Assembly (NCBI RefSeq): GCF_031583145.1 | Contig: NZ_CP134050.1 | Location: 1,574,501 to 1,638,500 of the forward strand | Reading direction: 5' to 3' | DNA length: 64,000 bases | Origin: Brevibacillus brevis | GTDB lineage: Bacteria; Bacillota; Bacilli; Brevibacillales; Brevibacillaceae | Shown here: piece after piece, positions 27,253-35,482 of the stretch | Numbering within the stretch: the first letter of the stretch is position 1 | Layout: the number at the start of each line of letters is the position of its first letter | Program-made: the position numbers and the translations under genes | Notes under the pieces: generated by a model | The model's input: only the letters and a program-made list of their open reading frames with translations | The model's database searches: none | What the model was told of the DNA's origin: nothing

Positions 27253-27767
27253 TACGAAAGGCTTGAAAAACCCTTGGGAAACCAAGGGTTTTCGTCATTT
27301 TCAGGGGATGGCAGCCAACCAGAGGATATGACCATTTTGGTCTGTTGGGGACGCATTATTTTACTCCTTTTTTCAACCACTGAATGCGTTTGTTGCTGTG
27401 GCGAGAAGGTTTGTCCATTGTAGATATTTCCAAAGATGAGAAGGGACCAGAACGAGGTAGCAATATTGGCTTTGGAGCAGTCCGAACTGACGCGAGTCAA
27501 CCTACATATTGGTGGCCTGCTCGAGCAGAAAGCAAAGAGAGCAGTGAAATAGAGATACAAGCTCCGGTATGGAAAACACTTCACCGTCAAAAAGTTCACT
27601 TCTACAGCGAAGATTGGGATAGGGAAAGTAACAATTAATAGAATTTTTGCATAACCAGTCGACATGCTGCAACCTCCGATTGCAATGGATATAATTACCG
27701 GAAGGGCTATGAAGATTCTAAACCAGAAGAAGTGATTATTAAATTGAACAAGTAATACAATGCTCAA
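27240..27767 (-). CDS. Doubtful small membrane protein gene, possibly truncated
   Basis: A TTG at 27765-27767 overlaps the stop of the upstream DUF6572-like gene (TTGA) and opens a frame whose first 85 residues are strongly hydrophobic, with two or three possible membrane spans (FFWFRIFIALPVIISIAIGG, YAKILLIVTFPIPIFAV). After about residue 90 the composition looks non-coding, and the frame runs antisense into the tRNA-Ala gene. The gene is therefore either truncated or not real. A plus-strand frame across 27404-27638 is equally unproven. Confidence 0.25.
   Translation of the reverse strand: MSIVLLVQFNNHFFWFRIFIALPVIISIAIGGCSMSTGYAKILLIVTFPIPIFAVEVNFLTVKCFPYRSLYLYFTALFAFCSSRPPICRLTRVSSDCSKANIATSFWSLLIFGNIYNGQTFSPQQQTHSVVEKRSKIMRPQQTKMVISSGWLPSPENDENPWFPKGFSSLSYGGA
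27267..27295 (+). terminator. Terminator of the tRNA-Ala transcript
   Basis: AAAACCCTTGG, a GAAA tetraloop, and CCAAGGGTTTT form a perfect 11-bp stem running into T residues, 15 bases after the tRNA. Confidence 0.88.
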
Positions 27768-28096
27768 TAAGGGAATGGAGTTACTTCAAAACAAAGTTCA
27801 AAACCAGCGCTAGAGATCGTATGACGAGCATTTTCTAAAAACTGCTTTGCTATTTCAGGGATGTCATGAAGAAAGTAGATCATGAAACAAATGTTTCGAC
27901 CTGTAGCCTCTGGATATGACTCAAGAATTTCTTCACTTTCCACAAAAGCCAGATAGGAATTCAGTTTTTCTTGCAATAAATACAGGTGAGACAACTCATC
28001 TTCCCAATCCAGATGGTCTGAGATCGTTAATGTACAAGTACCTGTTTGGTTATCTATGCCAATCATATCTATAACTCTGGTTTGCTCAATTGTCAT
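27764..28096 (-). CDS. DUF6572-like small cytoplasmic protein
   Basis: The 110-residue protein reads IEQTRVIDMIGIDNQTGTCT, then LTISDHLDWEDELSHLYLLQ and EKLNSYLAFVESEEI, which I recall as the DUF6572 pattern. Members often lie near polymorphic-toxin or phage-related genes, and an immunity-like role has been guessed but not shown. ATG 28096 is the family-like start, though the ribosome-binding site (GGGTGTGG) is weak. Local AT content is higher than in the flanking core genes, consistent with acquired DNA. The family call is from memory. Confidence 0.55.
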   Translation of the reverse strand: MTIEQTRVIDMIGIDNQTGTCTLTISDHLDWEDELSHLYLLQEKLNSYLAFVESEEILESYPEATGRNICFMIYFLHDIPEIAKQFLENARHTISSAGFELCFEVTPFPY

Positions 28097-28215
28097 TGTT
28101 AACCACACCCTTGATAAAAATATGAAGATTTTAATCCAATTCAGCGTAACATACCAATCCAAAAATAACATACCGCACTGTTGTAATTTAACACATTGTT
28201 AAGGAAGAAAAGTCG

Positions 28216-28707
28216 ATGGACAATCGAGTAGAGGAATCGCTCTATGGCATGGTAGGAACGACAGATAGCCACAAAGTTGGAATGATGGGCGGGTGCGGCA
28301 TTGACTGTTGGGTTTAGAGAGTTTGGGTGAAGAAAGGCCGTGCAAACGGTGCGGATTTGTGCAATACGCTTGGCAAATAACGGATGAGGGTATATGCGAG
28401 TCCTGTTTTCAAGAAGTGGTCGAAGGAACTGTGTTGAATGACCAAACGGCAGATCGTTGAATCGCTGGCAGCGAAGGTCATGGGGATTATGGATGACAAA
28501 GAGCAAAGCGCCGATCAAAGTACAAGACATCGCATTCGGCGGTCGTGCAATGGAGATGCTGCCGGCCTACTCGGAAATTCCGGAGAGAGTTCAAGTGGTC
28601 GCATAAAGTGGGATAAAGTGGTGTCTGCTTGGTCCTTCAGTGGGTTGAAAAACGTGAAATGGAAGCCGAAGAAGGCATTGGTACTGACATATGAACCGGC
28701 GAAATGA
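28216..28707 (+). pseudogene. Cluster of decayed phage-like microgenes
   Basis: Several short overlapping frames read left to right. One starts at ATG 28216 with AAGGAAG upstream and ends in GGCGIDCWV. A Cys-rich frame carries CKRCGFVQYAW ... CESC, a zinc-binding pattern. A frame starts at ATG 28438 with TKRQIVESLAAKVMG. Another starts at ATG 28493 with IKVQDIAFGGRAMEMLPAY, and its apparent continuation (SGLKNVKWKPKKA) is in a different frame up to 28707. Fragments of this kind are common in Bacillus and Paenibacillus prophages. The frame change and shortness indicate a remnant rather than working genes. Confidence 0.5.
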
Positions 28708-28839
28708 GATAACACACGATTTGTTAAACGAGGAGGTAGCAAAATTAAGCAAATGAAGCGGATACAAGAGTTTCCAATATGAATAATCTGGAAATAACGA
28801 TTGGAGGTGGAAGTCGGATGCACAAGCACGTAAAAAAAA

Positions 28840-30433
28840 CTACGACTGACCAATTAACATACAGTAAGCATTTTCGGCCTGTTCCAGGTACACACTTGTA
28901 TTCGTTCGGAATCGTCTGCGTTTGGTAGCTTCACTCAAACGAGCAGACCAACGCAGGCGTTCATTTTTAAAATCAAGGTAGTTTACAGACTGAAGTCTAC
29001 TTAACACATTACTCTGGTGAAGTGCGTCATCGACAAATACGACCATTTCACCACTTCGGAGGATATATTCGTTCCAACTTCTCAGACCCGTCATCCGTCG
29101 ATGCCGGGTCTTCGTCTGGCGGAAGAAGCGCTCATGGTCGTTGTTCGTTCGTGGGACATGCGGATGGTCGTAACACGTAAACAGGCCTTTCCAAAACCCC
29201 CGGGAGTAGCTTTTCAGATTTGCAACCATTGGCAAGTCGTCTTTGCTGGTGTACGTCTGTTCAACCCAATCTAACAGATGCTGCATATGAAATCGAACCG
29301 TTTCACTTCGTTTATCTATGCTTGGATTCAAGATCCCGGCAACGTGGTGAATCGGTTTGGACCAGCGCATCACGGTAGCATATTGCTCTTCAAAATCATC
29401 CAATTTATCGAAAATTCTGATTAGGTTTTTGAGCAGAGAGGGCCCCTTTTTTACTCAGGCATCGTTCGAGGGAAGCCTGAATGGCTCTAGCATTTTCATA
29501 AACACGTATGCCCGGTAGATCGAGTGGGGGATTGCCGTCTTCGAGGAGCACAGAACGAATGGCCGCCACGTAATCTTTTGCCACCTCTGCTTCTGTAGAG
29601 GCATCGTTTTCGATTCGCTTCTCGACTTCGCGAATACCACGGAGGCTCTTCTTGATTCCTGTCTTGAGCTTGCGGTCTAAATCGACAACAGGCTTTGCAA
29701 TGTCCTTTAGATAGTGGTATTGGCAGTATTGGTACGGCACGTCCGGCAGTAACGATTCCATGGCCATTCGGATGGATTGTTGACCATCCGTAACGATCCC
29801 GATGATGGGAAATCCCAGTTCGATAACAGGCAGGATGAGTTTCTTAAGTTCTTCTGCGGAGCTACTCTTTAGATTTTGTGCAGACAGGATCGTTCCGCTG
29901 AATACTTCTCGTATGACATAGAGCGTCTCATTGCCTTTCTCGGGCTGAACACCGTCCATGGAAATCATGATACCGCCACGGTCCTGAACAACTTGCTTGA
30001 GTGCTTGCTTGACGTGATCCGTCACGCTAGCGCGGAGCAAGGTAAGATAACGTTCGTACAACCGCTGAGAATTGCGTTCTGACGTGGTTACCCCGCGCTG
30101 ATTCAACGTTTCCGTAATTTCGCCGATTGTCATATGTTGCTTAAACCGAAGCTGACCAACCAACGCTAGCACGTCAAAACCGTAGGAAGTGTGTTTCATG
30201 CTGAGAAGCTCAGCTTCAGCGGATTTGTAATAGGTTCTGGGGTATGAGCAATCTGCGTTGCTGCAAGCATAAGCCATACTCCAAGCTTGGATAACACCGG
30301 CAAGTGTGATGACATTCTTTTTCCATGCGGTATGATGTCGCCTGAGTTTCGTGCCACAGTGCGGGCAATGCTGTATCTCTGGCCGAAAGTATATTTTCTT
30401 TTCAGGAATGACACGATTCTTGGGTAAAGGCAT
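28840..30433 (-). pseudogene. DDE transposase, frameshifted
   Basis: The 5' part (342 residues from 30433) has zinc-type motifs (CPHCGTKLRRHH, CSNADC) and two catalytic aspartates (ISMDGVQPEKGN, GIVTDGQQS). It ends at a stop at 29405, but in another frame the protein continues (LLKNLIRIFDKLDDFEEQYA) to 28840, including the presumed catalytic Glu in NNDHERFFRQTKTRHRR. The break lies at an AAAAAAGGGG run near 29450 and needs a one-base change. Programmed -1 slippage does not give the right frame, so this is decay or a sequencing error. Confidence 0.8.
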
Positions 30434-30515
30434 GAGAAGACCTCCGTCAAATAGGCTAATGACTAACTTCGACAGAGGTCTTGGAAATCCTTGTTAGTTA
30501 ATTGGTCAGTCGTAG
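28840..30515. mobile_element. Insertion sequence, 1676 bp, 19-bp inverted ends, 8-bp target duplication
   Basis: The ends read CTACGACTGACCAATTAAC inward from both sides (28840-28858 and the complement of 30497-30515). Runs of eight A (28832-28839 and 30516-30523) flank the element as the target duplication. It carries one DDE transposase gene on the minus strand that is frameshifted. The family is uncertain; the N-terminal zinc-binding region and 8-base duplication suggest an ISNCY-like group. Confidence 0.88.
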
Positions 30516-30917
30516 AAAAAAAACATCGGGTCAGGGGTTTATCGGGATGTATATGATATCGGAAACGGCCTTGTATTAAAGGTTGCTAAGTCAAAACATG
30601 GTAGACTGTGCAACAAAAAGGAAGTGAAAATGTACATGTCATCACCCTGTTCCGTTAGAAAGCACCTTGGAAGAATCCTAGAATTTGATCGAGACTTCTC
30701 ATCGATAAAAATGATAAAGTATGTGCGGAAATTTCCCCTTTCAAAAATATATAGAAGAAAACTTAAGAAAACGATAGCTTATTTTAGGAAGCATGGAATC
30801 CTGCCCTTTGATGTGATAACTGGAAAAGGTAAGCCTAAAGTCAATAATTTGCGGTTAAAGCGTAACGGTAATATCGTTTTCATCGATTATGGGAATTTTC
30901 TATATCGACGCGAATAG

Positions 30918-31122
30918 CTGTGATTCAAACAAGCTTATCCAACTCGATTTTATCCGAGTAGAGCGGAACAAGCCGCGAAATGCGTGCGAAAGGGAAGGTG
31001 CACGGATGGACGTTTCAATGAAGGATAAAAGGATAGCGATAAAGAATGCTTCTCCGATTTGAAGATCAAACGAAGCTTTTGCTAACGTCAAGATTTTGGG
31101 TAATGAAACTGTTTTTAGGATG
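30918..31122. other. Stretch without a supported gene
   Basis: A short plus-strand frame (KQAYPTRFYPSRAEQAAKC near 30930-31030) looks like coding debris without a start signal. Nothing else is recognisable before the ABC-F leader. Confidence 0.35.
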
Positions 31123-31152
31123 TTGCAATGTATAAGCCGGATATGTTACGAT
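31123..31152 (+). promoter_or_regulatory. Candidate promoter of the ABC-F gene
   Basis: TTGCAA (31123-31128), 18 bases, TACGAT (31147-31152). It would give a leader of about 340 bases ahead of the ABC-F gene, long enough for the attenuator described next. The -10 box is imperfect. Confidence 0.5.
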
Positions 31153-31188
31153 CTTGCTGACACTTAACGATTGGAGTTGAAGAGGATA

Positions 31189-31368
31189 ATGTAATATTTC
31201 TTGTCTCTTTTTGAAGAATAAAGCAGGGTTTGTTTTGTTCTTCATTGGCAAGAAAGTTACCTTATTCTTTTCACTCAAAAAATATATCCTTTCCATGCCC
31301 TGGACCGGGATGGATTTGCCGTATTTTTTTGAGCTACAAGAAAGGTAACTTTCTTGTAGCTCTTTTTT
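31189..31368 (+). promoter_or_regulatory. Leader attenuator of the ABC-F gene (terminator, antiterminator, leader frames)
   Basis: A strong terminator lies at 31331-31368: GAGCTACAAGAAAG, loop GTAA, CTTTCTTGTAGCTC, six T. Upstream, CAAGAAAGTTACCTT (31249-31263) is exactly complementary over 15 bases to 31342-31356, the loop and 3' arm, giving a competing antiterminator. Two leader frames exist: a start-stop ATG-TAA at 31189-31194 behind GAAGAGGAT, and a 17-codon frame from ATG 31295 ending inside the terminator loop at 31347-31349. A ribosome stalled there would block the terminator 5' arm. This is the layout of ribosome-mediated attenuation known for other ABC-F resistance genes. Confidence 0.78.
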
Positions 31369-31494
31369 ATGCTGATAAGAATGTATCAGATTCTTATCCA
31401 GTATAAGTGCAACGAAGGCGAGGATTGTGCCCTTTGAGTGCAAAGGCTTGGCGCAGTCAAGTTTTCTAATTTTGACAAAGGAGGTTGCCGACAC

Positions 31495-32979
31495 ATGTCA
31501 TTGATCAAGGTAACGAATCTGACATTTGCTTATGACGGCAGTTACGACAACATTTTTGAGAATGTAAGCTTTCAAATCGATACCGACTGGAAATTGGGCT
31601 TTACGGGGAGAAACGGCCGAGGCAAGACCACGTTTCTCAATCTGCTGCTCGGAAAGTACGAGTACAGTGGAACGATTTCGGCCAACGTCAGCTTCGAGTA
31701 CTTCCCATTCCACGTTGAACACAAAGAGAACAATACCATAGACGTGGTCGCCGACATCGATCCCGACTTTGAGCACTGGCAGCTTCTTCGGGAGCTTTCG
31801 CTACTGAAGGTGTCGGAGGACGTGTTATACCGGCCGTTCGAGTCGTTGTCCAACGGAGAGCAAACCAAGGTGCTTCTTGCAGCCCTGTTTTTGAAGGAAA
31901 ACCGTTTTTTGCTCATTGACGAGCCAACCAACCATCTGGATCTGCATGCCCGGAAGCTGGTCAGCGATTACTTGAACGGCAAGAGCGGGTTTATTTTGGT
32001 GTCGCACGACCGGGCGTTTCTCGACAACTGCGTGGACCACGTTCTTTCGATCAACAAGACTACTATCGAAATCCAAAAAGGGAATTTTTCCGACTGGTGG
32101 GAGAACAAACAACGACAGGACAACTTTGAGATGGCCGAGAACGAAAAGCTGAGGAAGGACATCAAGCGGCTGTCTGAAGCGGCCAAGCGGACGAGCAGCT
32201 GGTCGCACGAAGTGGAAAAAACAAAAAACGGCACCCGCAACTCCGGCTCCAAAGTCGATAAAGGGTACATCGGTCACAAGGCCGCCAAAATGATGAAGAG
32301 ATCCAAATCGATTGAGCAAAGACAACAATCCGCGATCGAGGAAAAATCCCAGCTGCTTGCCAACGTTGAAAGCTCGGAAAGCTTGAAAATATCTCAAGTG
32401 GCGTACCACAAACAGCAATTAGTCGAGCTTGACCGCATCTCGATTCATTACGGCGAGAAGACGGTTTGCCGCGACGTCAGCTTTACCGTGGAGCAAGGGG
32501 ACCGCATTGCGCTCTCCGGTCCGAACGGCTCAGGCAAATCCAGCTTGCTCAAACTGATTTGCGGCGAGGAAATTCCTTATTCCGGCACGTTTCGAAAAGG
32601 GAGCCAGTTGAAAATATCCTACGTTTCGCAGGACACCTCTCATTTGCGGGGCAATTTGTCGGAATTCGCTAGAAACAGCGGGATTGACGAAAGCCTGTTC
32701 AAATCGATATTGAGGAAATTCGATTTTTCGCGCTTGCAATTCGAAAAGGACATCGCTTCTTTTAGCGGCGGTCAGAAGAAGAAGGTACTGATCGCGAAAA
32801 GCCTCTGCGAGCGGGTTCATTTGCATGTTTGGGACGAACCGCTCAATTTTGTCGATGTCATTTCCCGGATGCAAATTGAAGAACTGCTGCTGGAGCATTC
32901 CCCGACCATCCTTTTTGTGGAGCATGACAGCGAATTTTGCAAGCATATCGCAACAAAGTTTGTAGAACTGAAGGGTTAA
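31495..32979 (+). CDS. Lsa-type ABC-F ribosomal protection protein
   Basis: Two ABC domains lie in one 494-residue chain without membrane segments. First domain: Walker A GRNGRGKTT, signature LSNGEQTKV, Walker B LLIDEPTNHLD. Second domain: Walker A GPNGSGKSS, signature FSGGQKKKV, Walker B VWDEPLNFVD. The inter-domain linker (about residues 190-310) is highly charged, as in antibiotic-resistance ABC-F proteins. The opening (LTFAYDGSYDNIF ... DTDWKLGFTGRNGRG) is closest to the Lsa group, which frees ribosomes from lincosamides, pleuromutilins and streptogramin A. CAAAGGAGG precedes ATG 31495. A leader attenuator lies upstream and a Cfr-type gene downstream. Confidence 0.9.
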   Translation: MSLIKVTNLTFAYDGSYDNIFENVSFQIDTDWKLGFTGRNGRGKTTFLNLLLGKYEYSGTISANVSFEYFPFHVEHKENNTIDVVADIDPDFEHWQLLRELSLLKVSEDVLYRPFESLSNGEQTKVLLAALFLKENRFLLIDEPTNHLDLHARKLVSDYLNGKSGFILVSHDRAFLDNCVDHVLSINKTTIEIQKGNFSDWWENKQRQDNFEMAENEKLRKDIKRLSEAAKRTSSWSHEVEKTKNGTRNSGSKVDKGYIGHKAAKMMKRSKSIEQRQQSAIEEKSQLLANVESSESLKISQVAYHKQQLVELDRISIHYGEKTVCRDVSFTVEQGDRIALSGPNGSGKSSLLKLICGEEIPYSGTFRKGSQLKISYVSQDTSHLRGNLSEFARNSGIDESLFKSILRKFDFSRLQFEKDIASFSGGQKKKVLIAKSLCERVHLHVWDEPLNFVDVISRMQIEELLLEHSPTILFVEHDSEFCKHIATKFVELKG

Positions 32980-32988
32980 ACCATTTCT

Positions 32989-33225
32989 AGGAGGATGAAA
33001 GCGATGGAGATTGAGGTTGTAGATGATTGTGTGAACCGTTTCTTGGTAGGTGAAGCGGTTCACAAAAAATCTAATCGGTCGCCGGAGGTTTACCAATCTA
33101 TCGACAGGTGCACATAGCGATCCGTCTGCAAACGTGCGCGCTTTTTCTGTATGGTTGGTAATGACGTGTCGAAGTGCCAACTGACGGTTGCTTTTTTACG
33201 TTTTCTCCGGCGGTAAGGAGAAGAC
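32989..33225 (+). promoter_or_regulatory. Structured leader of the cfr-like gene with a 37-codon frame
   Basis: AGGAGG (32989-32994) serves ATG 33004 of a 37-codon frame ending at 33117, containing an 8-bp hairpin (GTGAACCG 33031-33038 with CGGTTCAC 33056-33063). Before the cfr start, TTCTCC (33203-33208) pairs with GGAGAA (33217-33222), hiding the ribosome-binding site. CGCCGGAG (33080-33087, inside the leader frame) is complementary to CTCCGGCG (33205-33212), which would break that hairpin. Mutually exclusive pairings plus a translated leader suggest translational attenuation. A weak hairpin with a T run at about 33172-33198 could also terminate. Confidence 0.6.
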
Positions 33226-34257
33226 ATGAGACTACCCTCAAAATATGAAACGATTCGCCGGATATTGTCCGAATTCAAGCAGCCCGCGTATCGGTATGCT
33301 CAGATTATGGACGCGATTTTCAAGCAAAACATCGGCGAATACGGACGGATGACCATATTGCCCAAATTTTTGCGTGACGAGTTGACCCGGGTGCTTGGTC
33401 CCAACGTCTGCAGCGTCGTTCCAGTACAGGAACTCTCGTCGAAACAGGTCAGCAAGGTGCTGTTTGCCATTGCGGGCGACGAACGCGTGGAGGCCGTACG
33501 ACTTACTTATGAGCGGGGGTTGAAATCGTATTGTATTTCCACGCAGTGCGGCTGCGGATTCGGGTGCAGGTTTTGCGCCACTGGTACCATCGGCTTGAAA
33601 CGAAATCTGACCGCCGACGAAATTACCGACCAATTGCTGCATTTTCGCTTGAACGGCCACGTCTTGGACAGTGTCTCCTTCATGGGCATGGGGGAGGCGC
33701 TTGCCAACCCGAATATTTTTGATGCGATGACAATTTTGACTGACCCGCATCTCTTTGGCTTGGGACATCGACGAATGACGATATCCACCATCGGCCTGTT
33801 GCCGGGGATCGAAAAGCTGACACGGGAGTTTCCGCAGGTCAATCTTACTTTTTCGCTGCATTCACCGTTTGACGATCAGAGAAGCGAGCTGATGCCGATC
33901 AATGACCGATTCCCAGTTCACGATGTACTGGAGGCATTGGATCGTCATATCCGGCATACCGGGAGAAAGGTGTATATTGCGTATATTCTTCTTCGAGGAG
34001 TCAACGACTCGACGGAGCATGCGGAAGCAGTTGCCGAGCTGTTAAGAGGGAGGGGACCTGGGGAACATCTCTACCACGTGAACCTGATTCCATTCAATTC
34101 GACCGAGGTTACGCCAGACAGCTATCGGCAATCTGATCGGAATCGGGTCAAAGCGTTTGTTCGGAGCTTGAAGTCAAAGGGTATCAGCGTCACGGTTCGA
34201 ACGCAATTCGGATCGGACATTGACGCGGCATGCGGTCAGCTATACCGCTCCAAGTAA
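33226..34257 (+). CDS. cfr: Cfr-type 23S rRNA (A2503-C8) methyltransferase
   Basis: This radical-SAM protein of 343 residues has the cluster motif C110-x3-C114-x2-C117 (CGFGCRFC). The catalytic cysteines are Cys103 (SYCIS) and Cys336 (DIDAACGQL), matching Cys105 and Cys338 of staphylococcal Cfr. The segments SFMGMGEALANP, QVNLTFSLHSP and KVYIAYI follow Cfr much more closely than housekeeping RlmN. C8 methylation of A2503 gives resistance to phenicols, lincosamides, oxazolidinones, pleuromutilins and streptogramin A. Chromosomal homologues (clb genes) are described in Bacillales including Brevibacillus, so it may be native rather than newly acquired. Confidence 0.92.
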   Translation: MRLPSKYETIRRILSEFKQPAYRYAQIMDAIFKQNIGEYGRMTILPKFLRDELTRVLGPNVCSVVPVQELSSKQVSKVLFAIAGDERVEAVRLTYERGLKSYCISTQCGCGFGCRFCATGTIGLKRNLTADEITDQLLHFRLNGHVLDSVSFMGMGEALANPNIFDAMTILTDPHLFGLGHRRMTISTIGLLPGIEKLTREFPQVNLTFSLHSPFDDQRSELMPINDRFPVHDVLEALDRHIRHTGRKVYIAYILLRGVNDSTEHAEAVAELLRGRGPGEHLYHVNLIPFNSTEVTPDSYRQSDRNRVKAFVRSLKSKGISVTVRTQFGSDIDAACGQLYRSK

Positions 34258-34315
34258 TTGATGTCGGAAACGAAATGGATTACGCCGGGCGCAGCGAGTC
34301 TGCGACTGGAAAGAG

Positions 34316-34346
34316 AAACGGCTGCCAGGAAGAGGGCAGCCGTTTT
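34316..34346. terminator. Terminator after the cfr-like gene
   Basis: AAACGGCTGCC (34316-34326) pairs with GGCAGCCGTTT (34335-34345); T residues follow on the plus strand. The minus-strand secreted-protein gene ends 90 bases further on and could share it. Confidence 0.85.
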
Positions 34347-34435
34347 GATTTGCGATGACAGGAAGGCTTCCGCGAGAACTGATTCCACATGACAATGGCA
34401 AACGAAGCCCCCTCCAAATTTTCGCTTGCAAAGCT

Positions 34436-34885
34436 CTAAGGGATCGTAACGGTAACTTTTGAAGATGTTCGTCCCAATTCTTTGCTGGTCATTTTGATAT
34501 AGTAGGTGCCCACAGGTAGGGGAGCTTTGCTGGTGAAACTGAAAGAGCCATTGCCTTCGAAGGTACTTCCCCCCCAAGTCGTAGCAGTACCATCTGGTTC
34601 TGGTTTTACAATGAGATAGGATGCCTTGGCCGGATAAGATTTGTTGATGCTCTGGGTAACATCAACCAGTAACGTTCCAGGTGTGTTTATATAAAAGAAT
34701 TTAGATTCTACGGATTCGTTTATACCGACTTGTGTAACGTCCAAGACCGTCGTCGTTGTAGAAGTGGTACGAACTGCATCTGGTGTAGTAGGGATGCCCG
34801 CAGCCAAGGCGTTTGTTGGAATCAAAAAGGAAACGGACAATAGTGCAGCGATTGCGAACGTAGAGAATTTCTTCAAAATGATCAT
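34436..34885 (-). CDS. Small secreted protein of unknown function
   Basis: The 149-residue protein has a signal peptide (about 1-29, ending ALAAG). A beta-rich domain follows, with features of bacterial pre-peptidase or Ig-like folds (SKFFYINTPGTLLVDV ... PLPVGTYYIKMTS). The LP-x-G-x-Y-x-I ending resembles the PPC domain that accompanies secreted proteases, here on its own. No catalytic motif or cell-wall anchor is present. A ribosome-binding site (GGAGATGA) lies next to the start. Function is unknown. Confidence 0.7.
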   Translation of the reverse strand: MIILKKFSTFAIAALLSVSFLIPTNALAAGIPTTPDAVRTTSTTTTVLDVTQVGINESVESKFFYINTPGTLLVDVTQSINKSYPAKASYLIVKPEPDGTATTWGGSTFEGNGSFSFTSKAPLPVGTYYIKMTSKELGRTSSKVTVTIP

Positions 34886-35305
34886 CTCCTAATTTTTGGA
34901 TACAGAGAGATGGTAACTGTTTTTCCATAAATTTACAATACTTTCTTGCGCGAAATATTTTTTAAAATTGGCAAATCACGACTACTTTTAAAAACAGTAG
35001 GGCTGCCCTAGAGCAGCATCGAAAGAATGCTAAGATTGTACAAGGGGTGGGGTGCTTAGGGTAGTTCTGTTTCTGGCAATGCGGATCACTCCGATCAAAC
35101 CGGTGATCAACAGTGGGAGGATATAGAAATAGGAGAACAGATCAACTCAATCCAATAATTTGAGAAGCGCTTCTTTAGGACAGGTCGTTGTTTCCTGTTG
35201 TAGGTTTTCATTATGTAAAATCTTCCGCTCGCAAACATAATGGACAGCCTTGTTAGGGTATAGGCACTGCTATTGAACGAATGAGAAATGGAGGAAAATG
35301 GGGGC
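34886..35305. other. Gap with a possible broken membrane-protein gene
   Basis: On the minus strand, KTYNRKQRPVLKKRFSNYWI (from an ATG near 35210) runs to a stop. A hydrophobic continuation (FSYFYILPLLITGLIGVIRI) appears in another frame down to about 35030. This could be a frameshifted small membrane protein. No ribosome-binding site confirms it and nothing else is visible. Confidence 0.3.
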
Positions 35306-35482
35306 CTACTCATAGTGAGGAGAGGGAGGATCCAGGTATTCTATTATTTCGGCAATCCCCCAACCAATCAATAATGTAATCAGGATGTATATCCATTTTT
35401 TACGAAGAGACTGGGAGCAAACGATCACCCCCCAACTGGCGAGGGTAAGGGTTATCAATATGATTTGTTCAAGGCAGATCAT
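35306..35482 (-). CDS. Small membrane protein, two possible spans
   Basis: A 58-residue frame from ATG 35482 has two hydrophobic stretches (IILITLTLASWGVIVC and WIYILITLLIGWGIAEII) separated by a basic turn (SQSLRKK). GAAGGAG lies 11 bases upstream. The composition (basic loop inside, acidic tail) is that of a genuine membrane protein, but no family is recognised and there are no informative neighbours. Confidence 0.45.
   Translation of the reverse strand: MICLEQIILITLTLASWGVIVCSQSLRKKWIYILITLLIGWGIAEIIEYLDPPSPHYE

Larger units (their letters stand above)
28818..30917 (+). pseudogene. Protein-kinase-like gene split by an insertion sequence
   Basis: ATG 28818 follows GGAGGTGG by 7 bases and encodes MHKHVKK before the element. 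After the element the frame continues from 30522 as NIGSGVYRDVYDIGNGLVLK, then VAKSKHG, NKKEVKMY and, near the end, NGNIVFIDYGNFLYRR. This resembles a kinase N-lobe (Gly loop, VLKVAK lysine, conserved Glu) and a DFG-like DYG, about 138 residues in all. Eight A residues flank both sides of the element; nine in the original would be needed for the frame, so a one-base slip or a base-calling error in the A run is implied. Confidence 0.65.

Noticed and set aside
29405..29470. Programmed -1 frameshift in the ISNCY-like transposase
   Set aside because: A -1 shift at the A6G4 run leads to another stop; joining the two halves needs +1 or -2, which fits an indel better.
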